Part shown: in pieces, positions 27,501-35,330 of the stretch | How positions within the stretch are numbered: the first letter of the stretch is position 1 | Layout of the letters: each line of letters opens with the position of its first letter | Translations under genes and position numbers: made by a program | Assembly: GCF_002797535.1 (NCBI RefSeq) | Contig: NZ_PGFD01000001.1 | Coordinates: 372,001 to 436,000 of the forward strand | Source: Chryseobacterium geocarposphaerae | GTDB lineage: Bacteria > Bacteroidota > Bacteroidia > Flavobacteriales > Weeksellaceae | Length of the DNA: 64,000 nt | Direction of reading: 5' to 3' | The notes under the pieces: model-generated | What the model was told of the DNA's origin: nothing | Seen by the model: only the letters and a program-made list of their open reading frames with translations | Databases searched by the model: none

Positions 27501-28032
27501 TATTGGATATAATGGTTATCAGGGTTCAATTGAACATCAATTTAACTTTACCATTTATAATACAGTAAACATAGAGAAGGCAATTCCCTTTCACACAAGC
27601 TTTGAAGAAGACGTAGAATATATAAATACAACTGATGCAAAAACGGGAAATAAATCTCACGTTGGTCAATATAGTGTTAAGCTTCCTGATGCATCGCTGG
27701 GTTATGACAAAGTAGTTATTTCATATTGGGGCAAGACCAGTGCCGGGTCTCCATGGCAATATGTTGAGGATATTGTTGATGTAGCTGGTCAGAACGTTCA
27801 AATAGGTCAGGCCTATAACTATATAGATGAAGTCAGAGTGTACCCGGTCAATTCGATGATGACAACTTATACTTACGATCCGTTTTACAAGCAGCCAACC
27901 AGTATTATGAAACCTAATGGACAGACCGAATATTATAATTATGATTCTTTCGGTAGGCTTAAAGAAGTGTATATCATAGAAGATAATGTAAAGAAAGTCA
28001 TTAAATCAAATACCTATCACTACAAACAATAA
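24547..28032 (+). CDS. Large exported RHS/YD-repeat protein (no core domain)
   Basis: The 1161-residue protein has a signal peptide (TILLFTFLSMVLYGQ). Its N-terminus is typical of the Bacteroidota RHS partner (MRYGEIPVDYSTGVPKIEIP and SYHASGIKVYDIPSEVGLGW), and near the C-terminus are YD-type repeats (YTYDPFYKQPTSI, YYNYDSFGRLKEVYI). It lacks the RHS core and toxin tip, which are in the next gene 12 bp downstream. The pair probably builds one shell, with this part as the front half (inference). Confidence 0.88.
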   Translation: MRKTILLFTFLSMVLYGQQGNQNLQLPTIIPPSPTVQNFMRYGEIPVDYSTGVPKIEIPIYTIQGRKLSLPISISYHASGIKVYDIPSEVGLGWVLNAGGIITRTMLDAIDEKGATNKIYANAAQFLAAVPTIVMSGYNTFCWTYPGPHSMEMYLNANPSEDRMSDRYFYKLPNGGSGVFRYNYPQTSTLITLPYRPYNITKTVEQNQSNGNVVTEFQIIDDQGIIHKFKRFQDSSYGSSEWFLTEMSSPDGQEKIKFSYNSVQTTPNGMPNDTFISKKDFVIGVGGCQVQPSQGDPSTSMGGTGGATNAVILSSIESEDIIINFLYANREDFPNLKKLTEVQILPKNNPNTIKKKFIFQQSYFGTIGYENTNNRDKRLKLDMLNIYGEDAQNSQKYTFDYEQSIMLPAYSSRSYDFWGYFNGSNYNGTAIPYNFLPVEYQNPVNGTGYGGDRKADNGYFSKACMLKEIKYPAGGRTEFKFERAYADGVYRGTNGGGYIGGFRVASITNYSKDNNVANIKSYQYSQPKFNIIDPEFYTYPQWTLDLEDPNGDFVPCQGTGGCWRYYKQTIVTSNPIVSHDLTPGMPIAYLDVTEYDGTPTNNMGSTEYHYSSPDHISYTDLIRELHTYQEDWGNYEPKLGYKLVKNQIGNKISEEIFQYSNHFQQEFLTGFNITRTLTNLANNKNIDLTEFGCHNCLTLYIQSIRAHDTKAYQNANLLDYTIKRTYDQNNQSKYVEERIDYAYNQHNLMVKQAVRKNSLGDDIFTQYKYPYDFGTAEPYQTMLTKNILTPIIEQTVINTTNGKQIQKLRTLYDKWVNNSIIEPKLVQAQADSSLPLEDRVRFMSYDQKGNATNLKKENGIPITYIWGYDKTLPIAMVENSNLVSQAGTNNQDKTINSNLFIPMGSTVYELGSFVITEEKNYMIERIYEKIPNDKSVMYQVSFENIDNSAGSVLFTDSTPAGGNSHTFTTASQLLKPGNYKVKLVNIGYNGYQGSIEHQFNFTIYNTVNIEKAIPFHTSFEEDVEYINTTDAKTGNKSHVGQYSVKLPDASLGYDKVVISYWGKTSAGSPWQYVEDIVDVAGQNVQIGQAYNYIDEVRVYPVNSMMTTYTYDPFYKQPTSIMKPNGQTEYYNYDSFGRLKEVYIIEDNVKKVIKSNTYHYKQ

Positions 28033-28044
28033 AATCAGATTACG

Positions 28045-31000
28045 ATGAAAAAGATAATTATACCTATCAGTGCTTTGTTTGTAGCGGGTTTATATAGCGG
28101 ACAGACTACAGCACCCAGTACAGCGGAAAACTATATATACAGCAAGACCTACCTTGATTATGATGGAAATAACCAGCCTGTCAAAAGTTCAGAAACTATC
28201 CAGTATTTTGATGGGCTGGGAAGACCTAAGCAGGTTATCAATATAAAAGCTTCTCCAAGTAACAAAGATTTAGTAACCACTATACCTTATGATGGCTTCG
28301 GAAGGCAGGTAGATTCCTGGCTGCCTGTTCCCATGCCAACAATGAATGGGGCTATTCAGTCAGGAGTTGATGGTGCTGCACAGACCTATTACAGTGACAG
28401 CAGCCCGTTTGCCCATAAGAATGTTGAAGCTTCACCTTTATCCCGTGTCATCTCTCAGGTACAGCCAGGGCTTGATTGGCAGGGGCATCCCGTTCAGCTT
28501 AATTATGAAGCCAATGCAGGCGGAGAAGTAAAAAAGTACACTGCAACATTTGATTATGGTAGTTTTGAATCTAATATCACTCTTTCACAAACGGGATATT
28601 TAGCCAACCAGCTCTATAAGAATACGGTAACTGACGAAGATGGAAATGCCACCATAGAGTTTAAAAACAAAGACGGTCAGGTTGTTTTAGTAAGAAAAGT
28701 AATAAGTGCCACGGAAAATGCCGATACCTATTATGTGTATAATGAATATAATCAGCTAGCTTATGTTATTCCCCCTTTAGCATCGGTTTTAAGTTCATTA
28801 AATCCGACTGTTTTAGATAATCTTTGCTATCAGTATAAATATGACCACAGAAACAGATTGGTAGAGAAGAAGTTGCCGGGAAAAGGAAAGGAGTATATGA
28901 TCTATGATAAACAGGACCGATTAATTATGGTCCAGGATGCCAATTTGAATACTCAAGGGCAATGGCTTTTTACAAAATATGATCAGTTTGGAAGGGTAGT
29001 TTACACAGGTTTAACGTCTAGTTCCAGTTCACGTCAGAGTATTCAGAATGATGTTAACAATAACACGGCTAATCCTACGAATAATGAAAGTAGATCAACT
29101 ACCCCTGTATCTTATAACGGTATTGATCTCTATTACACCAATGTTTCGATTCCCTATACAATAAGTACGTTATTGTCCGTCAATTATTATGATACCTATC
29201 CTACAGGAACTCCTGCCTTTACCTCAAGCATTCCTAATCAGAGTGCCGTATTAACAGGTAATGTAAGCTCGGGGCTTACTACCAGAAGCTTGTCTTTGGC
29301 TACTTATGTTAAAAACATAGAAGATGACAACTGGACGAAAAACTACAGCTATTACGATCTTAAAGGAAGAGTAATTGCCACTCACTCCATCAATCATTTA
29401 GGAGGGTACACTAAAACAGAATCCAGGCTTGATTTTGCAGGAGTGCCTCAACAGACCATTACCAGACATAAGAGGCTCTCTACAGATACAGAAAGGGTTA
29501 TCGATGAAAACTTCACATATGATTCACAAAACCGTTTGGTACAGCATACCCATAAAGTAGATTCCAATGCTACAGAGATCCTGACACAGAATATCTATAA
29601 TGACCTCTCTCAGGTAACCACGAAGAAGGTGGGCGGGCTAGATGTTTCAACACCGCTTCAGGAAGTTAACTATGCTTATAATATCCGAGGATGGATGACA
29701 AAGATCAATGATCCTGCTAATCTTAACGGAAAATTATTTGGATATGAGGTAAGATATAATAATCCTGTGAACTCCAATATAACACCGGGAAAATTCAATG
29801 GCAATATTGCAGAAGTAGATTGGAACAATGGATCAGAAAATCTTTTAAAAAGATACAACTATGATTATGATCGCCTGAACAGGTTAAAGAATGCATTCTA
29901 TAAAGAGCCCACTACAGGATCCAGCGGGAACTTTGATGAATACCTAACCTATGATCTGAACGGGAATATAAGCAACCTTAAAAGATCTGCAAATCCTATA
30001 TCAGGAATGACTTCTACTTTGGTGGATAATTTAGATTATATCTATCAGGGAAACCGCTTAACGCAGGTTATAGAAAATTCATTGAACCTCACAGGATATG
30101 AAGGCGGAAACAATATCATTGATTATGATCTGAATGGAAATATGACCACAATGAAGGATAAAGGAATTCAATACATTGGTTATAATCATTTGAATGTACC
30201 CGATCAGTTTTCCATTACCCAGACTGATCCATTTCTGGGCACAACCACCAACTTTGGATTAAATTATCTATACCGTGCAGACGGAGTGAAGGTTCGTAAA
30301 ACCTACAGTACAGGAGGAGGGAGAGGTCAGTCTACCACTTATAAGTACACAGACTACTTAGATGGCTTCCAGTATTATTTTTCAGAAACCGTGGCCCCAT
30401 GTTTATGGTGCAGGACAAGTGTGGCTTATGAACAGGAAGCATTTAAAGATCCGATTATTGTAGTGCCATTAGCATGGACCTTAGATTTTGTAGGAACCGC
30501 TGAAGGTTTCTACAGCTATACGGAAAATCGTTATATTTACCAATATAAAGACCATTTAGGAAATGCACGGGTTAGTTATGCTAAAAAAAGCGATGGCAAT
30601 CTTGAAATAACAGATACGAACAACTATTATGCTTTTGGGATGAACCATATTGGAGGGCTGAAAGGAGTATTTGGAGGTTACCAAAGTTATAAGTACAACG
30701 GCAAGGAACTTCAGGAATCGGGAATGTATGATTATGGAGCAAGATTCTATATGCCGGATTTAGGAAGATGGGGTGTGGTGGATCCCTTGGCAGAAACTTC
30801 GAGAAGGTGGTCACCTTATACTTATGCGTTTAACAATCCTATAAGATTTATTGATCCGGATGGGATGCAGAATAAAGATATTATAATTACTGGAAGCGAA
30901 AAAGATAAGGCCTTTGAACAATTACAGGCTTCTGTTCAAGGACAACTTAATTTATCAATGGATGAAAAAGGAAAGGTTACTGCAACAAAAATTGAAGGAG

Positions 31001-31545
31001 TTGAACAAACGGATGCATCAAATCTTCTTTTTCATGCAGCTAATGTTGATAAAGAACATATTGTAACCTTAAAAACAGACAGCGATTTGAGAATGGATAG
31101 TAGTGGTGATGGTTCTGTATTACATCAAGGTGGCGCATATGGAGGAAGTTATAAACATGGAGGAAAAGTTTACGCAAACAACGTTGTTAATCCTGACTTT
31201 TTAGGCAAATTAGAAACTCTGATGAATAAGATTAAAGGGACTAGTATTTTACATGAAGCACTTGAGGGGTATATCGGAAGTGTTCTTTCTCCCGGAAGTC
31301 CAGCTGCTATTACAGAGTCTGATAAAAGTCAAGGATATAATGACGCACATGATCTTGCTAATTATATAGATCCGAGAAATATTGAAAGTAACAACTTCAT
31401 ATTATCAAGGACTCCGAGCAGAACACATATTAGTAGCACCCAAGTTTTATTAAAAGATGAAATATCATTTAAAAATAAAACAACAGGTGAAGTAACACCA
31501 TTTGGAACTTATCAAGGTATTTATAAAAAATCTCAAAAAAAATGA
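28045..31545 (+). CDS. RHS polymorphic toxin with DUF6443 and HExxE-type tip
   Basis: The 1166-residue exported protein starts with a signal peptide and a DUF6443-type region (QYFDGLGRPKQVINIKASPS, IPYDGFGRQVDSWLPV), then YD repeats. The RHS core runs from YQYKDHLGNARVSYAKK through YDYGARFYMPDLGRWGVVDP to DPDGM at residues 937-941. The variable tip, residues 942-1166, contains H1070-E-x-x-E1074 (ILHEALEGYIG) and a downstream AHDLA (H1102). This suggests a zincin-like metal site, though a protease role is inferred. The stop overlaps the next gene by 4 bp. Confidence 0.9.
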   Translation: MKKIIIPISALFVAGLYSGQTTAPSTAENYIYSKTYLDYDGNNQPVKSSETIQYFDGLGRPKQVINIKASPSNKDLVTTIPYDGFGRQVDSWLPVPMPTMNGAIQSGVDGAAQTYYSDSSPFAHKNVEASPLSRVISQVQPGLDWQGHPVQLNYEANAGGEVKKYTATFDYGSFESNITLSQTGYLANQLYKNTVTDEDGNATIEFKNKDGQVVLVRKVISATENADTYYVYNEYNQLAYVIPPLASVLSSLNPTVLDNLCYQYKYDHRNRLVEKKLPGKGKEYMIYDKQDRLIMVQDANLNTQGQWLFTKYDQFGRVVYTGLTSSSSSRQSIQNDVNNNTANPTNNESRSTTPVSYNGIDLYYTNVSIPYTISTLLSVNYYDTYPTGTPAFTSSIPNQSAVLTGNVSSGLTTRSLSLATYVKNIEDDNWTKNYSYYDLKGRVIATHSINHLGGYTKTESRLDFAGVPQQTITRHKRLSTDTERVIDENFTYDSQNRLVQHTHKVDSNATEILTQNIYNDLSQVTTKKVGGLDVSTPLQEVNYAYNIRGWMTKINDPANLNGKLFGYEVRYNNPVNSNITPGKFNGNIAEVDWNNGSENLLKRYNYDYDRLNRLKNAFYKEPTTGSSGNFDEYLTYDLNGNISNLKRSANPISGMTSTLVDNLDYIYQGNRLTQVIENSLNLTGYEGGNNIIDYDLNGNMTTMKDKGIQYIGYNHLNVPDQFSITQTDPFLGTTTNFGLNYLYRADGVKVRKTYSTGGGRGQSTTYKYTDYLDGFQYYFSETVAPCLWCRTSVAYEQEAFKDPIIVVPLAWTLDFVGTAEGFYSYTENRYIYQYKDHLGNARVSYAKKSDGNLEITDTNNYYAFGMNHIGGLKGVFGGYQSYKYNGKELQESGMYDYGARFYMPDLGRWGVVDPLAETSRRWSPYTYAFNNPIRFIDPDGMQNKDIIITGSEKDKAFEQLQASVQGQLNLSMDEKGKVTATKIEGVEQTDASNLLFHAANVDKEHIVTLKTDSDLRMDSSGDGSVLHQGGAYGGSYKHGGKVYANNVVNPDFLGKLETLMNKIKGTSILHEALEGYIGSVLSPGSPAAITESDKSQGYNDAHDLANYIDPRNIESNNFILSRTPSRTHISSTQVLLKDEISFKNKTTGEVTPFGTYQGIYKKSQKK
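30503..30706 (+). repeat. RHS core repeat, intact copy of a four-member family
   Basis: This stretch of the core, GCTGAAGGTTTC to the KYNGK codons, recurs at 33503-33706. Parts recur at 32040-32188 (from AGGAAATGCA) and, as a short piece, at 34438-34478 (KYNGKELQES). In addition 30855-31075 (start of the tip) is nearly identical to 32281-32495. Copies are direct and closely spaced, which would allow recombination to swap tips. Confidence 0.85.
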
Positions 31546-31913
31546 AATTAGTAAGGTTATTTTTTCTATTATTAATAATTAACTGTAGCTCTCAAAAAAC
31601 TAAGGATTATGATATTGTAAATGCTGTTGTTAAAAATATAGAAACAACATCGAGTAGTTACATATTGTATTTACAAAATGATAACAGTAAGTTTATTGTC
31701 CCTGTTTCTAAGTATTGTGAAAAGCAGGGAAAAAAAAGAATTAAAATTGGAAGTGAGTATTCTTTTCATCTCAAAAAGGATATAACTATTGGTAATATTG
31801 AGGAAGAAATTATTAGTCAAAAAGTTGATGATAAAATTGTTTGGACTTCTGATATGAAGAATACTATTTATTATGATCAATGCGAAAATGTTTGCGGATT
31901 ATACATACAATAA
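31542..31913 (+). CDS. Lipoprotein, likely immunity protein for the RHS tip
   Basis: The 123-residue protein has a lipobox signal (LFFLLLIINCSSQ). The mature part carries conserved features shared with 32972-33391: EIxxSSYILYLQN-like, VPVSKYCEK, KIGSEYSFHLKK, WTSDMKNTIYYDQC and CGLYI. Its ATG overlaps the toxin stop (ATGA), the usual toxin-immunity layout. Assignment rests on position and on the repeated tip plus lipoprotein pairing. No known immunity family is recognised. Confidence 0.7.
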   Translation: MKLVRLFFLLLIINCSSQKTKDYDIVNAVVKNIETTSSSYILYLQNDNSKFIVPVSKYCEKQGKKRIKIGSEYSFHLKKDITIGNIEEEIISQKVDDKIVWTSDMKNTIYYDQCENVCGLYIQ

Positions 31914-32038
31914 ACTCTTCACTACCGCACAATTTTATCGTGTGTAAGATAACAAGTGACCTCGTATTTGAAGCTGCTATCTTTTCGAAATAGAAGTTTA
32001 TGTTCTGATTATTAAAAATCAAGAGAAAATAATTAAAA

Positions 32039-32975
32039 AAAGGAAATGCAAGGGTTAGTTATGCTAAAAAAAGTGATGGCAACCTTGAAATAACAGATAC
32101 GAACAACTATTATGCTTTTGGGATGAACCATATTGGAGGACTGAAAGGGATCTTTAGAGGATATCAAAGTTACAAGTACAACGGAAAGAAGATGGGGTGT
32201 GGTGGACCCGTTGGCGGAAACTTCGAGAAGATGGTCAGCTTATACTTATGCATTTAACAATCCTAGAAGATTTATTGATCCGGATGGGATGTAGAATAAA
32301 GATATTATAATTACTGGAAGCGAAAAAGATAAGGCCTTTGAATAATTACAGGCTTCTGTTCAAGGACAACTTAATTTATCAATAGATGAAAAAGGAAAGG
32401 TTACTGCAACAAAAATTGAAGGAGTTGAACAAACGGATGCATCAAATCTTCTTTTTCATGCAGCTAATGTTGATAAAGAACATATTGTTACTTTACAGAC
32501 AGACAGTGATTTGAGAATTGATCAAGCAGAAGGAGATGAATATCCATTATATGAAGGAGGGGCTTATAGAGGGAGCTATGAATATGGAGGTAAAATTCGT
32601 GCTACTAATATTGTCAATCCCGATATTTTGGGCAAATATGAAAATGTTATGGGGGCAGTTAAAGGATCAAATATTTTGCATGAAACTCTGGAATCATTTA
32701 TTGGTGCAGTGCTTTTTCCTGGTAGCCCAGCTGCTATAACTGAATCTGACAAAAACAAAGGATATTATGAAGCACATGATCTTGCTAAATATATTGATCC
32801 ACGATATAAGGATAGTGATGGATTTTCATTAATACAAAGCTCTAGCAGGACATTTATTGATAAGAATAATGTTACTTTAACGGATGAATTTTCATTAAGA
32901 AATAAAAAGACTGGAGTAGTTACTTCAATTGGTAGCTATTCTGGAACATATAAAAACTTAAAAAAGAAACAATGA
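32039..32975 (+). pseudogene. Displaced RHS core/tip cassette 2 (silenced)
   Basis: The segment repeats the RHS core (GNARVSYAKKSDGNLEITD), then has lost about 20 codons after KYNGK, where a frameshift occurs. It then resumes as [20 protein letters not shown] and DPDGM. The next codon is TAG (CAG in the intact copy) and a TAA replaces CAA about 15 codons on. From 32511 an open frame of 154 residues encodes a divergent tip with the same HETLESFIG and AHDLA motifs. It cannot be made as part of an RHS protein without recombination. The tip frame alone might start at TTG 32511. Confidence 0.8.
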
Positions 32976-33391
32976 GAATATTAATAATTATAATTTGTTT
33001 TATTAATGTTAGCTGCTTTTCACAAACAAATAAGAATAGGGATATTATATCTGCAACAGTTAAAGGAATAGATTCTACATCATGGAATTATATTCTTCAT
33101 TTGGAAAATAAGAAAACAAAAATTATTGTTCCTGTTTTCAAAGAATGTGATAATGGAAAAGATTATTTGGAAAAAATAAAGGTAGGAAAAAAGTATAGTT
33201 TTGTATTATCCAAAGAAATAAGTTACGTAAGAACTCAGAGAGAGTTTACAAGCCAAAGCATTGACGGAAAAGAAATATGGAACTCTGATATGAAAGATAC
33301 ATTTTATTATACCGATTGCTCAAATATGTGTGGACTTTATATAAAATTGAATAAGAAAAATTCGCCTTCTCTAAGAAGCGAGTTTAAGTAA
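32972..33391 (+). CDS. Lipoprotein, likely immunity protein for cassette 2
   Basis: The 139-residue paralogue of 31542-31913 has an exported N-terminus (ILIIIICFINVSCFSQ) and shares IDSTSWNYILHLENKK, VPVFKECD, KVGKKYSFVLSKE, WNSDMKDTFYYTDC and CGLYIK. It overlaps the end of the tip frame by 4 bp. It remains intact although its toxin has lost its start. Such orphan immunity genes can protect against siblings carrying the active tip (known for rhs orphan modules; here inferred). Confidence 0.7.
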   Translation: MRILIIIICFINVSCFSQTNKNRDIISATVKGIDSTSWNYILHLENKKTKIIVPVFKECDNGKDYLEKIKVGKKYSFVLSKEISYVRTQREFTSQSIDGKEIWNSDMKDTFYYTDCSNMCGLYIKLNKKNSPSLRSEFK

Positions 33392-33460
33392 TCATTTCAG
33401 ATTCTCGATTATCTACTAGAATCTAATATTGATGGTTAATCCTTCTAACAAAGATGAAAA

Positions 33461-33892
33461 AACGCTCTTATTTATGGTACGGCATATAATGATGCAGGTA
33501 CTGCTGAAGGTTTCTACAGCTATACGGAAAACCGTTATATTTACCAGTATAAAGATCATTTGGGAAATGCAAGGGTTAGTTATGCGAAAAAAAGTAATGA
33601 CAATCTTGAAATAACAGATACGAACAATTATTATGCTTTTGGGATGAACCATATTGGAAGGCTGAAAGGTATTTTTGGTGGTTACCAAAGTTATAAATAC
33701 AACGGCAATGATTACTTCCAAAGAATCGAACCATTTGCTAATCCAGATAAAAATGGATTTACAAGTAATGAGAAAATAAGGACTACTCTTTTATCTAATC
33801 AGGTGAATGAATCATTAAATGAACCACAACGTAAAGTTTATTGGGGAATCACGTTGCCAACAGAATCAGTAACAAGTAATAAATTAAAATAA
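33461..33892 (+). pseudogene. Displaced RHS core cassette 3 with short tip
   Basis: The frame opens after a TGA at 33455-33457 and encodes IYGTAYNDAGTAEGFYSYTE, the RHS core repeat to KYNG, and then an unrelated tip of about 60 residues (NDYFQRIEPFANPDKNGFTS, ending TESVTSNKLK). The core end (YDYGARFY to DPDGM) is missing. Only an internal ATG at 33560 could start it. The tip family is unrecognised. Confidence 0.75.
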
Positions 33893-33895
33893 ATC

Positions 33896-34362
33896 ATGCT
33901 TAGATTAATTGTTTTATTTATGTGCTTTTTCATATTTTTTTCATGCTCAATGAGAAAGGAAAATAAAAACGGAGAAGCTATTCTTTATAAGCAATCAACT
34001 TCAGCAAATGATGCTTCATTTAGCTTTGAAAAAAAATGTTTTGGAAAATTAATTCTGATGAAAATACTTTTGTTACACAAAAATTTTCTAAAATAGATTA
34101 TTTGGAAATAAATGCAAAGATTAAAACATTTAAGTTGATCGGTAATAATACTCCAGAATATTATAATAATGTAGATTTTGCTTTTGTATTATATAATAAA
34201 AATAAAAAAAATGATACCATGTATTATGACGGTTATAATAAGTGGTGGATTGTGGAACAAGGAAAAACAACTCAATATGAGGATGAAAAAAATTATTTTA
34301 CAGATAGATTAAAAATGGTGTATCCTATATTTATAAAATGCTCATATAAACCATCCAAGTAA
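33896..34362 (+). pseudogene. Lipoprotein (likely immunity) gene broken in an A8 run
   Basis: The first part encodes a lipoprotein signal (LFMCFFIFFSCSM) and reads to SFSFEKKCFG. After eight A bases (34029-34036) the natural continuation MFWKINSDENTFVTQKFSK lies one frame off, then runs to KMVYPIFIKCSYKPSK. One extra or missing A would restore a single protein of about 155 residues. It starts 3 bp after the cassette 3 tip, the immunity position. The break is either true decay, slippage-based switching, or sequencing error. Confidence 0.7.
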
Positions 34363-34391
34363 TTTTGCTGATATCACCTCTAAATCACAAC

Positions 34392-34430
34392 AAAAAAGGA
34401 AGGAATATTTTTCACCTTCCTTTTTTGTTT
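34392..34430 (+). terminator. Terminator after the RHS cassette array
   Basis: A perfect 12-bp stem, AAAAAAGGAAGG / CCTTCCTTTTTT, with an 11-nt loop is followed by GTTT. Confidence 0.85.
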
Positions 34431-34437
34431 GTAGGTA

Positions 34438-34478
34438 TTAATATTACAAGTATAACGGCAAGGAGCTTCAGGAAAGTG
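34438..34478 (+). pseudogene. Short RHS core scrap
   Basis: About 13 codons encode YYKYNGKELQESE, the core sequence after which tips diverge. It marks the end of the cassette array. Nothing else of the core remains here. Confidence 0.7.
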
Positions 34479-34498
34479 AGATCTTTGCGAAAAACAGT

Positions 34499-35269
34499 TT
34501 ATTGGGAATCCTTTATAATTTTTAGATCACCCTGAATTTCTTGAAACATTGTGATGATTTGTTGATTATCAAAATTGTTAGTACTTGGATCAAATTCCTT
34601 TGTCGCTATACTCATGGCGTATTCCCAGATTTCAATAATACTTTCCAGTGGAATATCATAAGGCTGGTAAAAGAGATTATCTGCTTTTACGGTAATTTTT
34701 TCAGGTTCTATTTCTAACAGGCGCTTGTAGGTGATTCCCTCACTTCTGGTAACAAAAATATAGCTCTTACCGATTTTAAGATCCGCTATGCTTTCGATGT
34801 ATTTTCCAATCACATAAGCTCCGTCCTGATGTGGGGGCATGCTGTCTCCGTCAGCAGGAAATGCTCTGTACTTTCCATGACTAAGAAATGGAAAGACAAT
34901 TTGCTGCAGGCTTTCAATATATTCAGGATCACTATATCCGGTTAAATATCCCATGCTTGCCTTTGCTGGAACAATTTCAATAACATTATTTCCCTCCATG
35001 TCTACTTTTATTGGCAGAAGGATTCTATTGTCCGGAAGTTTTAAGACATCTTCCAGCGGATATTTTCTGATGTCCACCGTGAGGAGCAGATCAATACTTA
35101 AATTGAAATATTTAGAAATCCTGATAAGAAGCTCATAAGGAGCCTCAGAGCGCCCATCCTCATATTTGGAATAGCGAACTCTGCTCATCGAAATTTGATC
35201 TGCAAGCTCCTGTTGGGATAAATTTTTCTGAGTTCTTAAGAACCTGATGTTATCTGAAAAAATTGACAT
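34499..35269 (-). CDS. XRE-family repressor with S24 (LexA-like) peptidase domain
   Basis: The 256-residue protein has an N-terminal XRE HTH (LSQQELADQISMSRVRYSKY) and a C-terminal S24 domain with nucleophile Ser in GDSMPP and catalytic Lys in GITYKRLLEI. A possible self-cleavage site lies in the linker (VPAKASMGYL). It fits a damage-responsive repressor that cleaves itself, here divergent from dinB across two near-identical palindromes. Confidence 0.9.
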   Translation of the reverse strand: MSIFSDNIRFLRTQKNLSQQELADQISMSRVRYSKYEDGRSEAPYELLIRISKYFNLSIDLLLTVDIRKYPLEDVLKLPDNRILLPIKVDMEGNNVIEIVPAKASMGYLTGYSDPEYIESLQQIVFPFLSHGKYRAFPADGDSMPPHQDGAYVIGKYIESIADLKIGKSYIFVTRSEGITYKRLLEIEPEKITVKADNLFYQPYDIPLESIIEIWEYAMSIATKEFDPSTNNFDNQQIITMFQEIQGDLKIIKDSQ

Positions 35270-35270
35270 T

Positions 35271-35326
35271 GATACAAATTGTATCTACAAATATACAAAA
35301 AATGATACAAATAGTATCTAATTTTG
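35271..35326. promoter_or_regulatory. Twin operators and divergent promoters of repressor and dinB
   Basis: GATAC-AAATT-GTATC (35271-35285) and GATAC-AAATA-GTATC (35304-35318) are palindromes with starts 33 bp apart. On the plus strand a -7 box TAATTTTG (35319-35326) ends 4 bp before the dinB GTG. On the minus strand TATATTTG (35288-35295) serves the repressor gene. They are almost certainly S24-repressor sites (inference from placement). Confidence 0.7.
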
Positions 35327-35330
35327 TGAC

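Noticed and set aside
33429..33614. Plus-strand frame over the third RHS repeat
   Set aside because: It is the wrong frame of the RHS core repeat; the true frame gives FYSYTENRYIYQYKDH.
30503..34478. RHS core repeats considered as a CRISPR array or insertion sequence
   Set aside because: The repeats are coding, long and unequal, with genes between them. There is no short regular spacer pattern, transposase or terminal inverted repeat.
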